From Planctomycetota bacterium (lineage in GTDB: Bacteria; Planctomycetota; J058), in NCBI GenBank assembly GCA_019636275.1, contig JAHBXY010000044.1:1-57561 (forward strand): DNA of 57,561 bases. The letters run 5' to 3'. Of the stretch, positions 34,561-42,936 are shown one piece after another. Below the pieces are notes generated by a model. The model did no database searches. It was not told where the DNA came from and saw only the letters and a program-made list of their open reading frames with translations. Made by a program: the position numbers and the translations under genes. Position 1 is the stretch's first letter, and the number at the start of each line of letters is the position of its first letter.

Positions 34561-36078
34561 TCAACCCCCGTGCGCGGCCAGGGCCCGCAGCGCCGGCTCG
34601 AGCCGGTCGAGGAACGGGCCGGGGAAGAGGCCGAGCGCGAACGCGGCCAAGAGGAGGGGGGCCAGGCCCACCAGCTCGACGGCATCGAGGTCCTCGATGT
34701 GGTCGTTCTCGCCGGTGGCCGGCCCGAAGAACACGCGCTGCACGGCATACAGCATGTAGGCCGCGCCCATGACCATGCCCGTGGCGCCGACGGCGGCCAT
34801 GGCAGGGTTGTTCTCGAACACGCCGAGCAGGATGAGGAACTCGCCCACGAACCCGGCGGTGCCCGGGAGGGCGATCGAGGCCAGCGTCGCCATGACGAAG
34901 CACGTCGCCAGCACCGGCGCCGGACGAGCCAGCCCGCCGAGCTTGCCGATCAGCTTCGTGTGGCGCCGCTCGTAGATCGCGCCCACGAGGTAGAAGAGCG
35001 CGCCGGTCGAGAGGCCGTGCGCGATCATCTGGAACACCGCGCCGGCCATGGCCCGGGCGTGCCCGGCCTGGTGGAAGTGCTCCGGCGCCGCCGTCAGCCC
35101 GGCGAAGAGGCCGGCCACGACGAGCCCCAGGTGGCTCACGCTCGAGTAGGCGATCAGCCGCTTCAGGTCGCTCTGGGCCAGGGCCATGAGCGCGCCGTAG
35201 ACGACGCCGCCGGCGCCGAGCCAGGCGAGCACCGGCGCCAGCTCGCGCGCGCCCTCGGGGAACAGCGGCATGCAGAAGCGCAGGAAGCCGTAGCCGCCCA
35301 TCTTCAGCAGCACGGCGGCCAGGATCACCGAGCCCGCCGTCGGCGCCTGCACGTGCGCGTGCGGCAGCCAGGTGTGCACCGGCACCAGCGGCACCTTCAC
35401 GGCGAAGGCCAGGGCGAACGCGCCGCACAGCCACACCTGCTCGCGCGCGCCGAAGTCGCCGGCGGCGCGCATGGCGGCCAGGTTCTGCTCGACCGTGGCC
35501 ATGTCGAAGGTCCGGCCGCCGATCACGTACAGGTAGGCCAGCGCCGCCAGCATGAGGAGGCTGCCCACGGCCGTGTAGATGAAGAACTTCACCGACGCCT
35601 GGATCCGTTGCTCGGCGCCCCACACGCCGATGATCAGCAGCATGGGGACGAGCATCACCTCCCAGAAGAGGAAGAAGAGCAGCAGGTCGCGCGCGGCGAA
35701 CACGCCGATCATGGCCGCCTCGAGCACGAGGATCGCCACGTGGAACGACCGCACGCGCGTGGTGATCCCGCGCCACGAGGAGAGGATCGCGATCGGCGTG
35801 AGGAAGGTCGTGAGCAGGATCAGCAGCAGGCTGATCCCGTCCACGCCCAGGCTGAACGAGGCGCCGATCGGCCCCAGCCACTCGTGGCGGCTCAGGAGCT
35901 GGAACCCGGCCTCGGCCGGGTCGTAGAGCCAGAAGAGCGGCAGGCTGACGACGAAGGTCAGCACGCTCGTGCCCAGCGCCACGAACGGGCCGGTCTCCTC
36001 CTCAGGGATGAGGGAGAGGATGACCGCGCCGAACAGCGGCAGGAAGATCAGGGCCTCGAGGAAGGGGAAGTGGTCCAC
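34561..36078 (-). CDS. nuoM: NADH-quinone oxidoreductase subunit M
   Basis: A 505-residue antiporter-like membrane subunit of complex I. Landmarks are LLFFLFWEVMLVPMLLIIGVWG, with the membrane Glu needed for proton translocation, KVPLVPVHTWLPHAHVQAPTAGSVILAAVLLKMGGYG with its Lys, and LIAYSSVSHLGLVVAG. Normal length. It starts at GTG 36078 with GGAG 8 bases before, 12 bases after the nuoL stop. Confidence 0.97.
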   Translation of the reverse strand: MDHFPFLEALIFLPLFGAVILSLIPEEETGPFVALGTSVLTFVVSLPLFWLYDPAEAGFQLLSRHEWLGPIGASFSLGVDGISLLLILLTTFLTPIAILSSWRGITTRVRSFHVAILVLEAAMIGVFAARDLLLFFLFWEVMLVPMLLIIGVWGAEQRIQASVKFFIYTAVGSLLMLAALAYLYVIGGRTFDMATVEQNLAAMRAAGDFGAREQVWLCGAFALAFAVKVPLVPVHTWLPHAHVQAPTAGSVILAAVLLKMGGYGFLRFCMPLFPEGARELAPVLAWLGAGGVVYGALMALAQSDLKRLIAYSSVSHLGLVVAGLFAGLTAAPEHFHQAGHARAMAGAVFQMIAHGLSTGALFYLVGAIYERRHTKLIGKLGGLARPAPVLATCFVMATLASIALPGTAGFVGEFLILLGVFENNPAMAAVGATGMVMGAAYMLYAVQRVFFGPATGENDHIEDLDAVELVGLAPLLLAAFALGLFPGPFLDRLEPALRALAAHGG

Positions 36079-36090
36079 GTCGCGGTCTCC

Positions 36091-38382
36091 TTAGTGACCG
36101 GCGGCCGCGCCGCGCAGGAGCGTGAGGAGCTGGGGCCAGGCGGGCACGATGATCAGCGCCACGACCGGGACCAGCACGGCCCCGATCGTGAAGTAGCCCG
36201 CGTACCGGGCGACCCGGCCCACCTGGAAGGAGCGGGTGAAGTGAGACAGCTCGGCGCCGACCCGGCCCGTGCCGTCCACGAGGCCGCGGTCGATCGTCTC
36301 GTCGTCGACCCAGCGCCAGAGGACGTGCGACAGGTACTTCGTCGCCGGCTGGAGCCCGCTCTTGTTGACGACCTCGTCGTAGAGCCAGGCGTTGGCCAGC
36401 AGGCCGCGGGTCTTCTCGATGACCCCGCCCGGCCGCGGGAGCTCCCACGGGTTGTCGGGCGTGCGCCACAGGTAGACGCCCGCGCAGACGCCGAGCAGCG
36501 CCGCGATCGAGCCGACCACCATGCCGATGAACTCGATCCGGTGGTGGACCTCGGGGGTCACGGTGCGCTCGACCGTGGCGACGATCGGCGCCAGGTAGTG
36601 CGGCAGCCCGGGCTCGGTGCGGGTCATGATCTCGGGCAGGCCGAGCGCCGCCGCGAACACCGAGAGCACGGCCAGGAGAACGAGCGGGATCGTCATGGCC
36701 TGCGGCGACTCGTGCGGGTGGCCCGCGCCGCGGTACTCGCCGAAGAAGGTGAGCATGATCATGCGCGCCGAGTAGAGGGCCGTGATCGCGCCGGTGAGCA
36801 CGCCCACGGCGTAGATCCCGTACCACACCTGCGACGCGCCCTCGGTGTGCCCGCGCAGGAACACCTCGGCCAGGATCAGGTCCTTCGAGTAGAAGCCCGA
36901 GACGACGAACGGGAACGCCGAGAGGGCCAGGGCGCCGATCGTCATCGTGACGAAGGTGTAGGGCATGTAGCGGCGCAGCCCGCCCATCTCGCGCATGCTC
37001 TGCGTGCCCGTGCCGTGGATCACGCTGCCGGCGGCGAGGAACAGGAGCGCCTTGAAGAAGGCGTGCGTCACCAGGTGGAAGACGGCCGCGCCGTAGGCCG
37101 CGGCGCCGACGGCCACGAACATGTAGCCGAGCTGGCTCACGGTCGAGTAGGCCAGCACGCGCTTGATGTCGTCCTGGCCGAGCGCCGCCGTGCCGGCGAA
37201 GAACGCCGTGGCCACGCCGACGACCGCGATCACCCCGAGGACCGGGACGCCGGCGATCGAGGCGTCGGCGAACACGGGGCTGAGCCGGGCGATCATGTAG
37301 ACGCCGGCGGTCACCATGGTCGCCGCGTGGATGAGGGCCGAGACCGGCGTCGGGCCGGCCATGGCGTCGGGCAGCCACAGGTGCAGGGGGATCTGCGCGC
37401 TCTTGCCGGTCGCGCCCACGAACAGGAGCAGGCAGGCGATCCCGAGCACGACCGGCTCGCCCAGCGCGTTGGTCGCGGCGAGGAAGTTGAGGCGCTCGAT
37501 GTCCGCGCTGAAGCCGCCGCCGGGCGTCGCCTCGCGCATGAGCGTCATGAGGAGCAGGAGGCCGAGCACGAAGCCCAGGTCGCCGATGCGGTTGACGATG
37601 AACGCCTTGCTCCCGCAGGCGGCGTTGGCCGGGTCCTTGTAGTGGAACCCGATCAGCAGGTAGCTGCACAGGCCCACGCCCTCCCAGCCGACGAACAGGA
37701 GGAGCAGGTCGCCGCCGAGGACCAGGATCATCATCGCGCCGACGAACATGTTGAGGTAGCAGAAGTAGCGGGCGAAGCCGCCCGCGTCCTCGTGCTCCAT
37801 GTAGCGCGACGAGTAGATGTGGATCAGCGTGCCGACGCCGGTGATGACGAGGCACATGATCATGGCCAGGCGGTCGAGGACGAACTTGAAGCGGATGTCG
37901 AGGCCGCCGAAGGCGATCCAGGAGCCCAGGTCGACCTGGTAGGAGAGCGGGCCGAAGTTCTCCGACGGGCCGATGTCGACGCCCGTGGCGCGCGCGACCT
38001 CGACCAGGAGCGGCCGGTCGCGCTCGAACGACACGCCCGGCAGGCGCAGGAACACCCGGTCCTGCGGCATCGGGTCGAGCCGCCGCGGGTCGTCCTGGAG
38101 CACGGGGACGATGGCGCGGCCGTCGACCGTCCGCCGCTCGGAGAGCATCTGCTCGGCCCGGCTCACGGCGGCGCGGCTGCCGGCGGCGACGACGTGGCCG
38201 TCGTGGACGAGGCTCGACGCGGAGAGCGCCGCGGCCAGGGCGAACGCCAGCGCCGGGGCGCCCACGCCGACGACCGTGACGAACGTCCTGCCGAGCCGCC
38301 GCCCCAGGAGCCCGTTGAGCACGGCCCCGAGGAGCGGGATGAGCGCGAGCGCAGGCAACCAGCCGACGATCTTGGGGTACAC
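36091..38382 (-). CDS. nuoL: NADH-quinone oxidoreductase subunit L
   Basis: A 763-residue distal antiporter-like subunit with the long lateral helix expected at its C-terminus. Clear family segments: LLFVGWEGVGLCSYLLIGFHYKDPANAACGSKAFIVNRIGD, SAQIPLHLWLPDAMAGPTPVSALIHAATMVTAGVYMIAR and LAYSTVSQLGYMFVAVGAAAYGAAVFHLVTHAFFKALLFL. A non-membrane insert at about 60-130 (residues before LGSWIAFGGLDIRFKFVLDRLAMIM) makes it longer than the E. coli protein. The GTG start at 38382 has GAGGA upstream. It is separated from nuoK by the only large gap in this part of the operon, which holds two identical palindromes. Confidence 0.97.
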   Translation of the reverse strand: MYPKIVGWLPALALIPLLGAVLNGLLGRRLGRTFVTVVGVGAPALAFALAAALSASSLVHDGHVVAAGSRAAVSRAEQMLSERRTVDGRAIVPVLQDDPRRLDPMPQDRVFLRLPGVSFERDRPLLVEVARATGVDIGPSENFGPLSYQVDLGSWIAFGGLDIRFKFVLDRLAMIMCLVITGVGTLIHIYSSRYMEHEDAGGFARYFCYLNMFVGAMMILVLGGDLLLLFVGWEGVGLCSYLLIGFHYKDPANAACGSKAFIVNRIGDLGFVLGLLLLMTLMREATPGGGFSADIERLNFLAATNALGEPVVLGIACLLLFVGATGKSAQIPLHLWLPDAMAGPTPVSALIHAATMVTAGVYMIARLSPVFADASIAGVPVLGVIAVVGVATAFFAGTAALGQDDIKRVLAYSTVSQLGYMFVAVGAAAYGAAVFHLVTHAFFKALLFLAAGSVIHGTGTQSMREMGGLRRYMPYTFVTMTIGALALSAFPFVVSGFYSKDLILAEVFLRGHTEGASQVWYGIYAVGVLTGAITALYSARMIMLTFFGEYRGAGHPHESPQAMTIPLVLLAVLSVFAAALGLPEIMTRTEPGLPHYLAPIVATVERTVTPEVHHRIEFIGMVVGSIAALLGVCAGVYLWRTPDNPWELPRPGGVIEKTRGLLANAWLYDEVVNKSGLQPATKYLSHVLWRWVDDETIDRGLVDGTGRVGAELSHFTRSFQVGRVARYAGYFTIGAVLVPVVALIIVPAWPQLLTLLRGAAAGH

Positions 38383-38406
38383 GCTCGAGTCCTCTCGTCC
38401 ACAGCC

Positions 38407-38459
38407 GGGGCGCCGGGCGCCCCGCTGGCAAAGGTCGGGCGGGGCGCCGGGCGCCCCGC
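38407..38459. repeat. Two identical palindromes in the nuoK-nuoL gap
   Basis: The 17-base perfect palindrome GGGGCGCC-G-GGCGCCCC occurs at 38407-38423 and again at 38441-38457, each followed by GC. Eight-base arms around one base make very stable hairpins in the transcript. No T-run follows either copy on the transcribed strand, so they look more like processing, stability or attenuation elements, or a REP-like repeat, than full terminators. Confidence 0.85.
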
Positions 38460-38479
38460 GGGTCGTGGCAGGTGGTCCT

Positions 38480-38812
38480 TCAGCTCCGGAGCAGCGTGGC
38501 CCTGGGCGCGTCGACGTCGACGCTGCGGATGTGCCGGAAGAGCGCGATCACGATCGACAGGCCGAGGGCGACCTCCGCCGCGGCGACCGCCATGGCCATG
38601 AGGACCATGACCTGGCCGGCCTCGCTCTGGCCGGGGAGGTGGGCGAACTCGCGCGAGAAGCCCACGAGCGACAGGATCGCGCCGTTGAGCATGAGCTCGA
38701 CCGACATGAGCACGATCAGCAGGTTGCGGCGGCTGAGCACGCCGAACACGCCCACGGCGAAGAGCGCCGCGGCGACGAGCTGGATCGCGTCGGGGGTGGT
38801 GATCTCCGTCAC
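38480..38812 (-). CDS. nuoK: NADH-quinone oxidoreductase subunit K
   Basis: A 110-residue, three-helix membrane subunit of complex I. LFAVGVFGVLSRRNLLIVLMSVELMLNGAILSLVGFSR contains the conserved membrane Glu, and AMAVAAAEVALGLSIVIALFRH the second one. The GTG at 38812 overlaps the nuoJ stop by 4 bases. Length is normal for the family. Confidence 0.97.
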   Translation of the reverse strand: MTEITTPDAIQLVAAALFAVGVFGVLSRRNLLIVLMSVELMLNGAILSLVGFSREFAHLPGQSEAGQVMVLMAMAVAAAEVALGLSIVIALFRHIRSVDVDAPRATLLRS

Positions 38813-39399
38813 GGCTGCACCTCGTCGCGGCCGGCGGGCGCCGCGTGCGGGTCCTTGTGGGCGGGGGCCTGGGTCAGGCGCGTGCCCTCGAGCGACTCCC
38901 GGTCGGCGCGGCGGCCGAGCACGATCACGCCCGCCACGGCGGCCATGACCAGCACGGTGACCAGCTCGAAGGAGACGACGTAGTCGGTGTAGAGGAACCG
39001 GGCGAAGTGCTCGGGCGAGCCGAAGGCGCCGCCCAGGGCCGGCGCCTGGAAGTCGTGGTGGTCGCGGGTGGCGATCGCCCACCAGACGATTGCCAGGACG
39101 AAGAACGCGCCCGCGCCCGCCACGGTCTTGGTGCGCGCCGGGGGCTCGGGGCCCATCTCGTCCTCGCGCAGCGTCAGGAGCATGATCACGAAGGTGAACA
39201 GCACCATGATCGCGCCGCCGTAGAGGAGGACCTGCATGGCGGCGAGGAACGTCGAGTGCAGCGCCAGCATGAGCAGCGCGACGCCGCCCAGCGCCACGAG
39301 CATCGACAGCGCGGCGTGGATCGGGTTTCGGCGGGTGACGGTCACGATGCCGGCGGCGACGATGACCGCGCCCGCGAGGAGCACGAGCAGGGTGGGCAC
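38809..39399 (-). CDS. nuoJ: NADH-quinone oxidoreductase subunit J
   Basis: A 196-residue, five-helix membrane subunit of complex I. ITVTRRNPIHAALSMLVALGGVALLMLALHSTFLAAMQVLLYGGAIMVLFTFVIMLL is the family core; the pi-bulge helix lies in LYGGAIMVLFTFVIML. The C-terminal tail is hydrophilic and Pro/His-containing. GTG 39399 starts 3 bases after the nuoI stop. Confidence 0.96.
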   Translation of the reverse strand: MPTLLVLLAGAVIVAAGIVTVTRRNPIHAALSMLVALGGVALLMLALHSTFLAAMQVLLYGGAIMVLFTFVIMLLTLREDEMGPEPPARTKTVAGAGAFFVLAIVWWAIATRDHHDFQAPALGGAFGSPEHFARFLYTDYVVSFELVTVLVMAAVAGVIVLGRRADRESLEGTRLTQAPAHKDPHAAPAGRDEVQP

Positions 39400-39402
39400 G
39401 GG

Positions 39403-39975
39403 CTACTTCCTCGGCCGCTGCGGGACCTGGGCGTCCGGGTTGTTCTCGAGCAGGCGCTGCTTGTCGTAGACGCGCTCGGTCCGCGACGTGGTGGGCTGGT
39501 AGAACTTCGGCGTCAGGCGGATGGCGTCGCAGGGGCACGCCTCCTCGCAGTAGCCGCAGTAGATGCAGCGGAGCATGTCGATCTCGAAGACCTTCGGCCG
39601 CCGCTCGCGGTCGGTCCACTCGGCCGGCGCGGGCTCCGGCTCGATGTGGATGCACAGCGCCGGGCAGGCGGCCATGCACAGGAGGCAGGCGACGCACTTC
39701 TCGCGCCCCTGCTCGTCCTTGACCAGGATGTGCTCGCCGCGGTGACGCGGGTTCGACGCGCCGATGCCGCGGTCGGCGTAGCTCGCGTCGTAGACCGACT
39801 CCTCCGGGTACTCGACCGTGAACTTCTTCTGCAGGAAGCGGGCGAGCGTCAGCTTGATGCCGCGGAGGACCGCCGGCACGTAGGTCCGGTCGGCGATCGA
39901 CTCGCCCGGCGCCGGCTCGGGGTCGCCGTGCGCGTGCGGGCCGTGTCCGTGGTCGTCGTGCGCTGCGTGGATCAT
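39403..39975 (-). CDS. nuoI: NADH-quinone oxidoreductase subunit I
   Basis: A 190-residue ferredoxin-like subunit that carries two [4Fe-4S] clusters (N6a, N6b) in the peripheral arm. The two cluster motifs are CVACLLCMAACP and CIYCGYCEEACP, both complete. GIKLTLARFLQKKFTVEYPEE is the usual N-terminal amphipathic region. Unlike typical members, the first 17 residues are His-rich (HAAHDDHGHGPHAHGD), which could bind metal. ATG 39975, 10 bases after nuoH. Confidence 0.96.
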   Translation of the reverse strand: MIHAAHDDHGHGPHAHGDPEPAPGESIADRTYVPAVLRGIKLTLARFLQKKFTVEYPEESVYDASYADRGIGASNPRHRGEHILVKDEQGREKCVACLLCMAACPALCIHIEPEPAPAEWTDRERRPKVFEIDMLRCIYCGYCEEACPCDAIRLTPKFYQPTTSRTERVYDKQRLLENNPDAQVPQRPRK

Positions 39976-39985
39976 CGGGTGCCGC

Positions 39986-41119
39986 CTAGCTCACGAAGGT
40001 GAGGACGATGGCCGAGACGACCAGGTTCGCCAGGGCCAGCGGGACGAGCTTCTTCCAGCCCAGCGACATGAGCTGGTCGTAGCGGAAGCGGGGCAGGGTC
40101 CAGCGGATCCAGATCTGGAAGCCGAGGACGAGGAACAGCTTGGCCAGGAACACGCCCGCCGAGAGGAGCGCGTTGAGGCCGCCCGTCGCGTACGGGTCGA
40201 TCAGGAGCGGGAGGCTCCAGCCGCCCATGAACATGGTCACGAAGAGCCCGCTCATGAGGATCATGGCGGTGTACTCGCCGAGGAAGAAGATGCCGAACTT
40301 CAGGCCCGAGTACTCGGTGTGATAGCCGCCGACGAGCTCCGGCTCGGCCTCGGGGAGGTCGAAGGGCAGGCGGTTGTTCTCGGCGAACATGGCCACGAGG
40401 AAGATCAGCGCCGCGAGCGGCTGCTTGAACATGAGCCACCCGGCGCCGCCCCAGGTCGTCGCCTGGTGGAGGACGAACGCCTGCAGGTCGACGGTGCCGG
40501 CGGTGACGATCGCCGAGAGGAGCGCCAGGGCCATGGCGATCTCGTAGCTGATCATCTGGGCCGCCGAGCGCACGGCGCCCATGAGCGGGAACTTCGAGCC
40601 CGAGCCCCAGCCGCCGACGGCGATGCCGTAGACGCCGAGCGAGCCGATCGCGAACAGGCCGAGCACGCCCACGTTGGCCGAGGCGAGCTGGAGGTTGATC
40701 ACGTGGCCCGAGCCGAAGGCGTCCCACGTCGGCGTGCCGAAGGGGATGAACGCCAGGGCCGTGGCGACCGGCACGAAGGCCAGCACCGGGGCCATGAAGT
40801 AGAGCAGCTTGTCGGCCTGCGCCGGGACGATCTCCTCCTTGAACGCCAGCTTGATCCCGTCGGCCAGCGGCTGGAGCGAGCCGGGGATCAGCTTGAAGCG
40901 CGCCAGCCCGACCGGCAGCGCGCCGCGCATCGAGGGCGGCAGGAGGTAGTCGATGTGGCCGATCGTCAGGTTGACGCGGTTGGGGCCGATGCGCCCCTGG
41001 ATGTAGGAGCAGACCTTGCGCTCCAGGTAGATCAGGCCGGGCACGATCGCCAGCGGGAAGCCGACGATGATGACCGCCTTGACCAGGACGGCGAGGACCG
41101 CGACCAGCGTCTCGTTCAC
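39986..41119 (-). CDS. nuoH: NADH-quinone oxidoreductase subunit H
   Basis: A 377-residue, eight-helix membrane subunit that forms most of the quinone-binding channel of complex I. Conserved parts: LIYLERKVCSYIQGRIGPNRV, LADGIKLAFKEEIVPAQADKLLYFMAP, SYEIAMALAL and AENNRLPFDLPEAEPELVGGYHTEYSG with the acidic loop. The GTG start overlaps the nuoG stop by 4 bases. Confidence 0.97.
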   Translation of the reverse strand: MNETLVAVLAVLVKAVIIVGFPLAIVPGLIYLERKVCSYIQGRIGPNRVNLTIGHIDYLLPPSMRGALPVGLARFKLIPGSLQPLADGIKLAFKEEIVPAQADKLLYFMAPVLAFVPVATALAFIPFGTPTWDAFGSGHVINLQLASANVGVLGLFAIGSLGVYGIAVGGWGSGSKFPLMGAVRSAAQMISYEIAMALALLSAIVTAGTVDLQAFVLHQATTWGGAGWLMFKQPLAALIFLVAMFAENNRLPFDLPEAEPELVGGYHTEYSGLKFGIFFLGEYTAMILMSGLFVTMFMGGWSLPLLIDPYATGGLNALLSAGVFLAKLFLVLGFQIWIRWTLPRFRYDQLMSLGWKKLVPLALANLVVSAIVLTFVS

Positions 41120-42864
41120 AGGTCACCTCGGGGCGTGCCGTAGCCCACGGCCGACTCGCGGTGCACGGACACGCGCACCTGCTCGTCGCCGGCGCGGCCG
41201 GGCGCGCGCGACACGGGGCCGGCCTCGTAGCCGGTGCGGGCGTCGACCACGGGGAGCGCGCGCCCGTTCGATGCCGGGCGCGCCGCGCGGCCCTCGCCCA
41301 GCGGGACCCCCAGCGCGCCGAGGCCGTTGTAGTCCATGCCGTCGAAGCTCAGCGGCGCCGCGGCGGCGAGCTTGCGGAACACGCCCGCCGCCGAGAGCAC
41401 GCGCGGCTGGAGCGCCGCGGCGCGGGCCAGCTCCTGCAGCACCTCGAGGTCGACGCGCGCGTCGCCGGTCGGCGGCACGGCGGCGCGCAGGCGCTGCACG
41501 CGGCCGCCGCCGTTGACCACCGTGCCCTCCTTCTCGGTCCAGTGCATGGCCGGGAGGAGGACGGTCGCCGCGGGGGCGCCGGGGACGTCGTCGTGCGCGA
41601 GCACGAGCAGCGCCGCGGCCTTCTTCAGGGCGGCCAGCAGCGTCGGCGACCAGGGGGCGCCGCCGGGCACACCGTCGTGGACGATCGCCAGGCCGACCTT
41701 GCCCGCCTCGAGGGCCGCGATGACGGCCGCCTCGCCGGCGTCCGTCGCGCCGAGCACCGCCTCGACGCCCTTGCGGTTGGGGTTCTTGTCGCGCGAGATC
41801 TCGAAGCCGTCGCGCGCCTTGAAGGTCGAGCCGTCGGGCGCGTAGGCCACGGCGATCGGGCCCTTGCCGACGAGCGCCTTGAGCGTGAACAGCTCCTCGT
41901 TCGTGGCGAAGCCGGTGGTCAGGGCGACCACGCCGCCCTGCGCCTTGCGCACCTCGTCGGTCGCGCGGGTCAGCGCGTCGAGGAACGAGGCCTCGCGGCC
42001 GTCGACCCGGGCGCGGCGCACGCGCGTGGGCGCCTGGGCCTCCTTGTAGCTGAGCCGGCCCTCGTCGCACATCCACCAGCGGTTGACCGCCTGGTTCTCG
42101 CGCGGCGTGAGGCGGCGCACCTGGTCGTTCCACGTCTCGACGTTGATGTTGCAGCCGGTGGCGCAGCGGCCGCAGGCGCTCTCGGTCCCGCGCAGCAGCC
42201 ACACGCGCGTCGTGTGCATCGAGTCGCGGTCGAGGAGCGCGCCGACCGGGCACAGGTCGGCGACGCAGCCCGAGAGCGGGTTGTCGAGCTGCACGCCCGG
42301 GAAGGTGTCGATCCAGCTCATGGCCCCGCGGCCGACGACGCCCAGCTCGCCCGTGCCGGCGACCTCCTCGCAGAAGCGCACGCAGCGGGTGCAGACGATG
42401 CAGCGGTTGCCGACGAAGCGGATCAGCGGGCCCAGGTCCTTGCGCGGGCGCTGCGTCTTGGGCTCGTGGAAGCGCGAGGTCGCGCGGCCGTAGTCGAAGC
42501 TGTACTGCTGCAGGTCGCACTCGCCCGCCTGGTCGCACACCGGGCAGTCGAGCGGGTGGTTGACGAGGAGGAACTCCATCACCCCCTCGCGCAGCGCCTT
42601 CGTGCGCGGCCCGTCCGACTCGACCTCCATGCCCTCGACCGCCTGCGTGGCGCAGGCGATCACCGGCTTGCCGGGCGGCATGGTCTTGGTCGCGTGCACC
42701 AGGCAGATGCGGCAGTTGCCCGCCACCGTCAGGCCGGGGTGCCAGCAGTAGTGCGGGATGAACACGCCGGCCCGCAGCCCCGCCTTGAGGATGGTGTCGC
42801 CCTTCCGGGCCGGGATCGACTTGCCGTCGATCGCGAAGGTGAAGTCGTGCTCGGTGTCGGTCAT
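41116..42864 (-). CDS. nuoG: NADH-quinone oxidoreductase subunit G
   Basis: A 582-residue peripheral-arm iron-sulfur subunit. Residues 1-80 carry the [2Fe-2S] set (HYCWHPGLTVAGNCRICLV plus CATQ). HPLDCPVCDQAGECDLQ is the His/Cys [4Fe-4S] motif, CIVCTRCVRFCEEV the next cluster, and CGRCATGCN the motif of the molybdopterin-like domain. The C-terminal molybdopterin-oxidoreductase-like part is short, so the protein is much smaller than E. coli NuoG (about 900 residues), as in many other phyla. It starts 72 bases after nuoEF, and that gap contains the dyad CGAGGC-GCC-GCCTCG (42889-42903). Confidence 0.95.
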   Translation of the reverse strand: MTDTEHDFTFAIDGKSIPARKGDTILKAGLRAGVFIPHYCWHPGLTVAGNCRICLVHATKTMPPGKPVIACATQAVEGMEVESDGPRTKALREGVMEFLLVNHPLDCPVCDQAGECDLQQYSFDYGRATSRFHEPKTQRPRKDLGPLIRFVGNRCIVCTRCVRFCEEVAGTGELGVVGRGAMSWIDTFPGVQLDNPLSGCVADLCPVGALLDRDSMHTTRVWLLRGTESACGRCATGCNINVETWNDQVRRLTPRENQAVNRWWMCDEGRLSYKEAQAPTRVRRARVDGREASFLDALTRATDEVRKAQGGVVALTTGFATNEELFTLKALVGKGPIAVAYAPDGSTFKARDGFEISRDKNPNRKGVEAVLGATDAGEAAVIAALEAGKVGLAIVHDGVPGGAPWSPTLLAALKKAAALLVLAHDDVPGAPAATVLLPAMHWTEKEGTVVNGGGRVQRLRAAVPPTGDARVDLEVLQELARAAALQPRVLSAAGVFRKLAAAAPLSFDGMDYNGLGALGVPLGEGRAARPASNGRALPVVDARTGYEAGPVSRAPGRAGDEQVRVSVHRESAVGYGTPRGDL

Positions 42865-42936
42865 CGGTGGTTCGCTCGTGGGCTCGCTCGAGGCGCCGCC
42901 TCGGGTCGTGCTACCGGTGTAAGGGTGATCCGCCCG

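Noticed and set aside
34213..38601. 1462-residue plus-strand open frame across nuoL-nuoN
   Set aside because: Antisense shadow of complex I genes; the translation is Arg/His/Glu/Asp/Gly/Ala-rich and repetitive, as expected from high-G+C coding DNA read backwards, while the minus strand encodes clear Nuo proteins.
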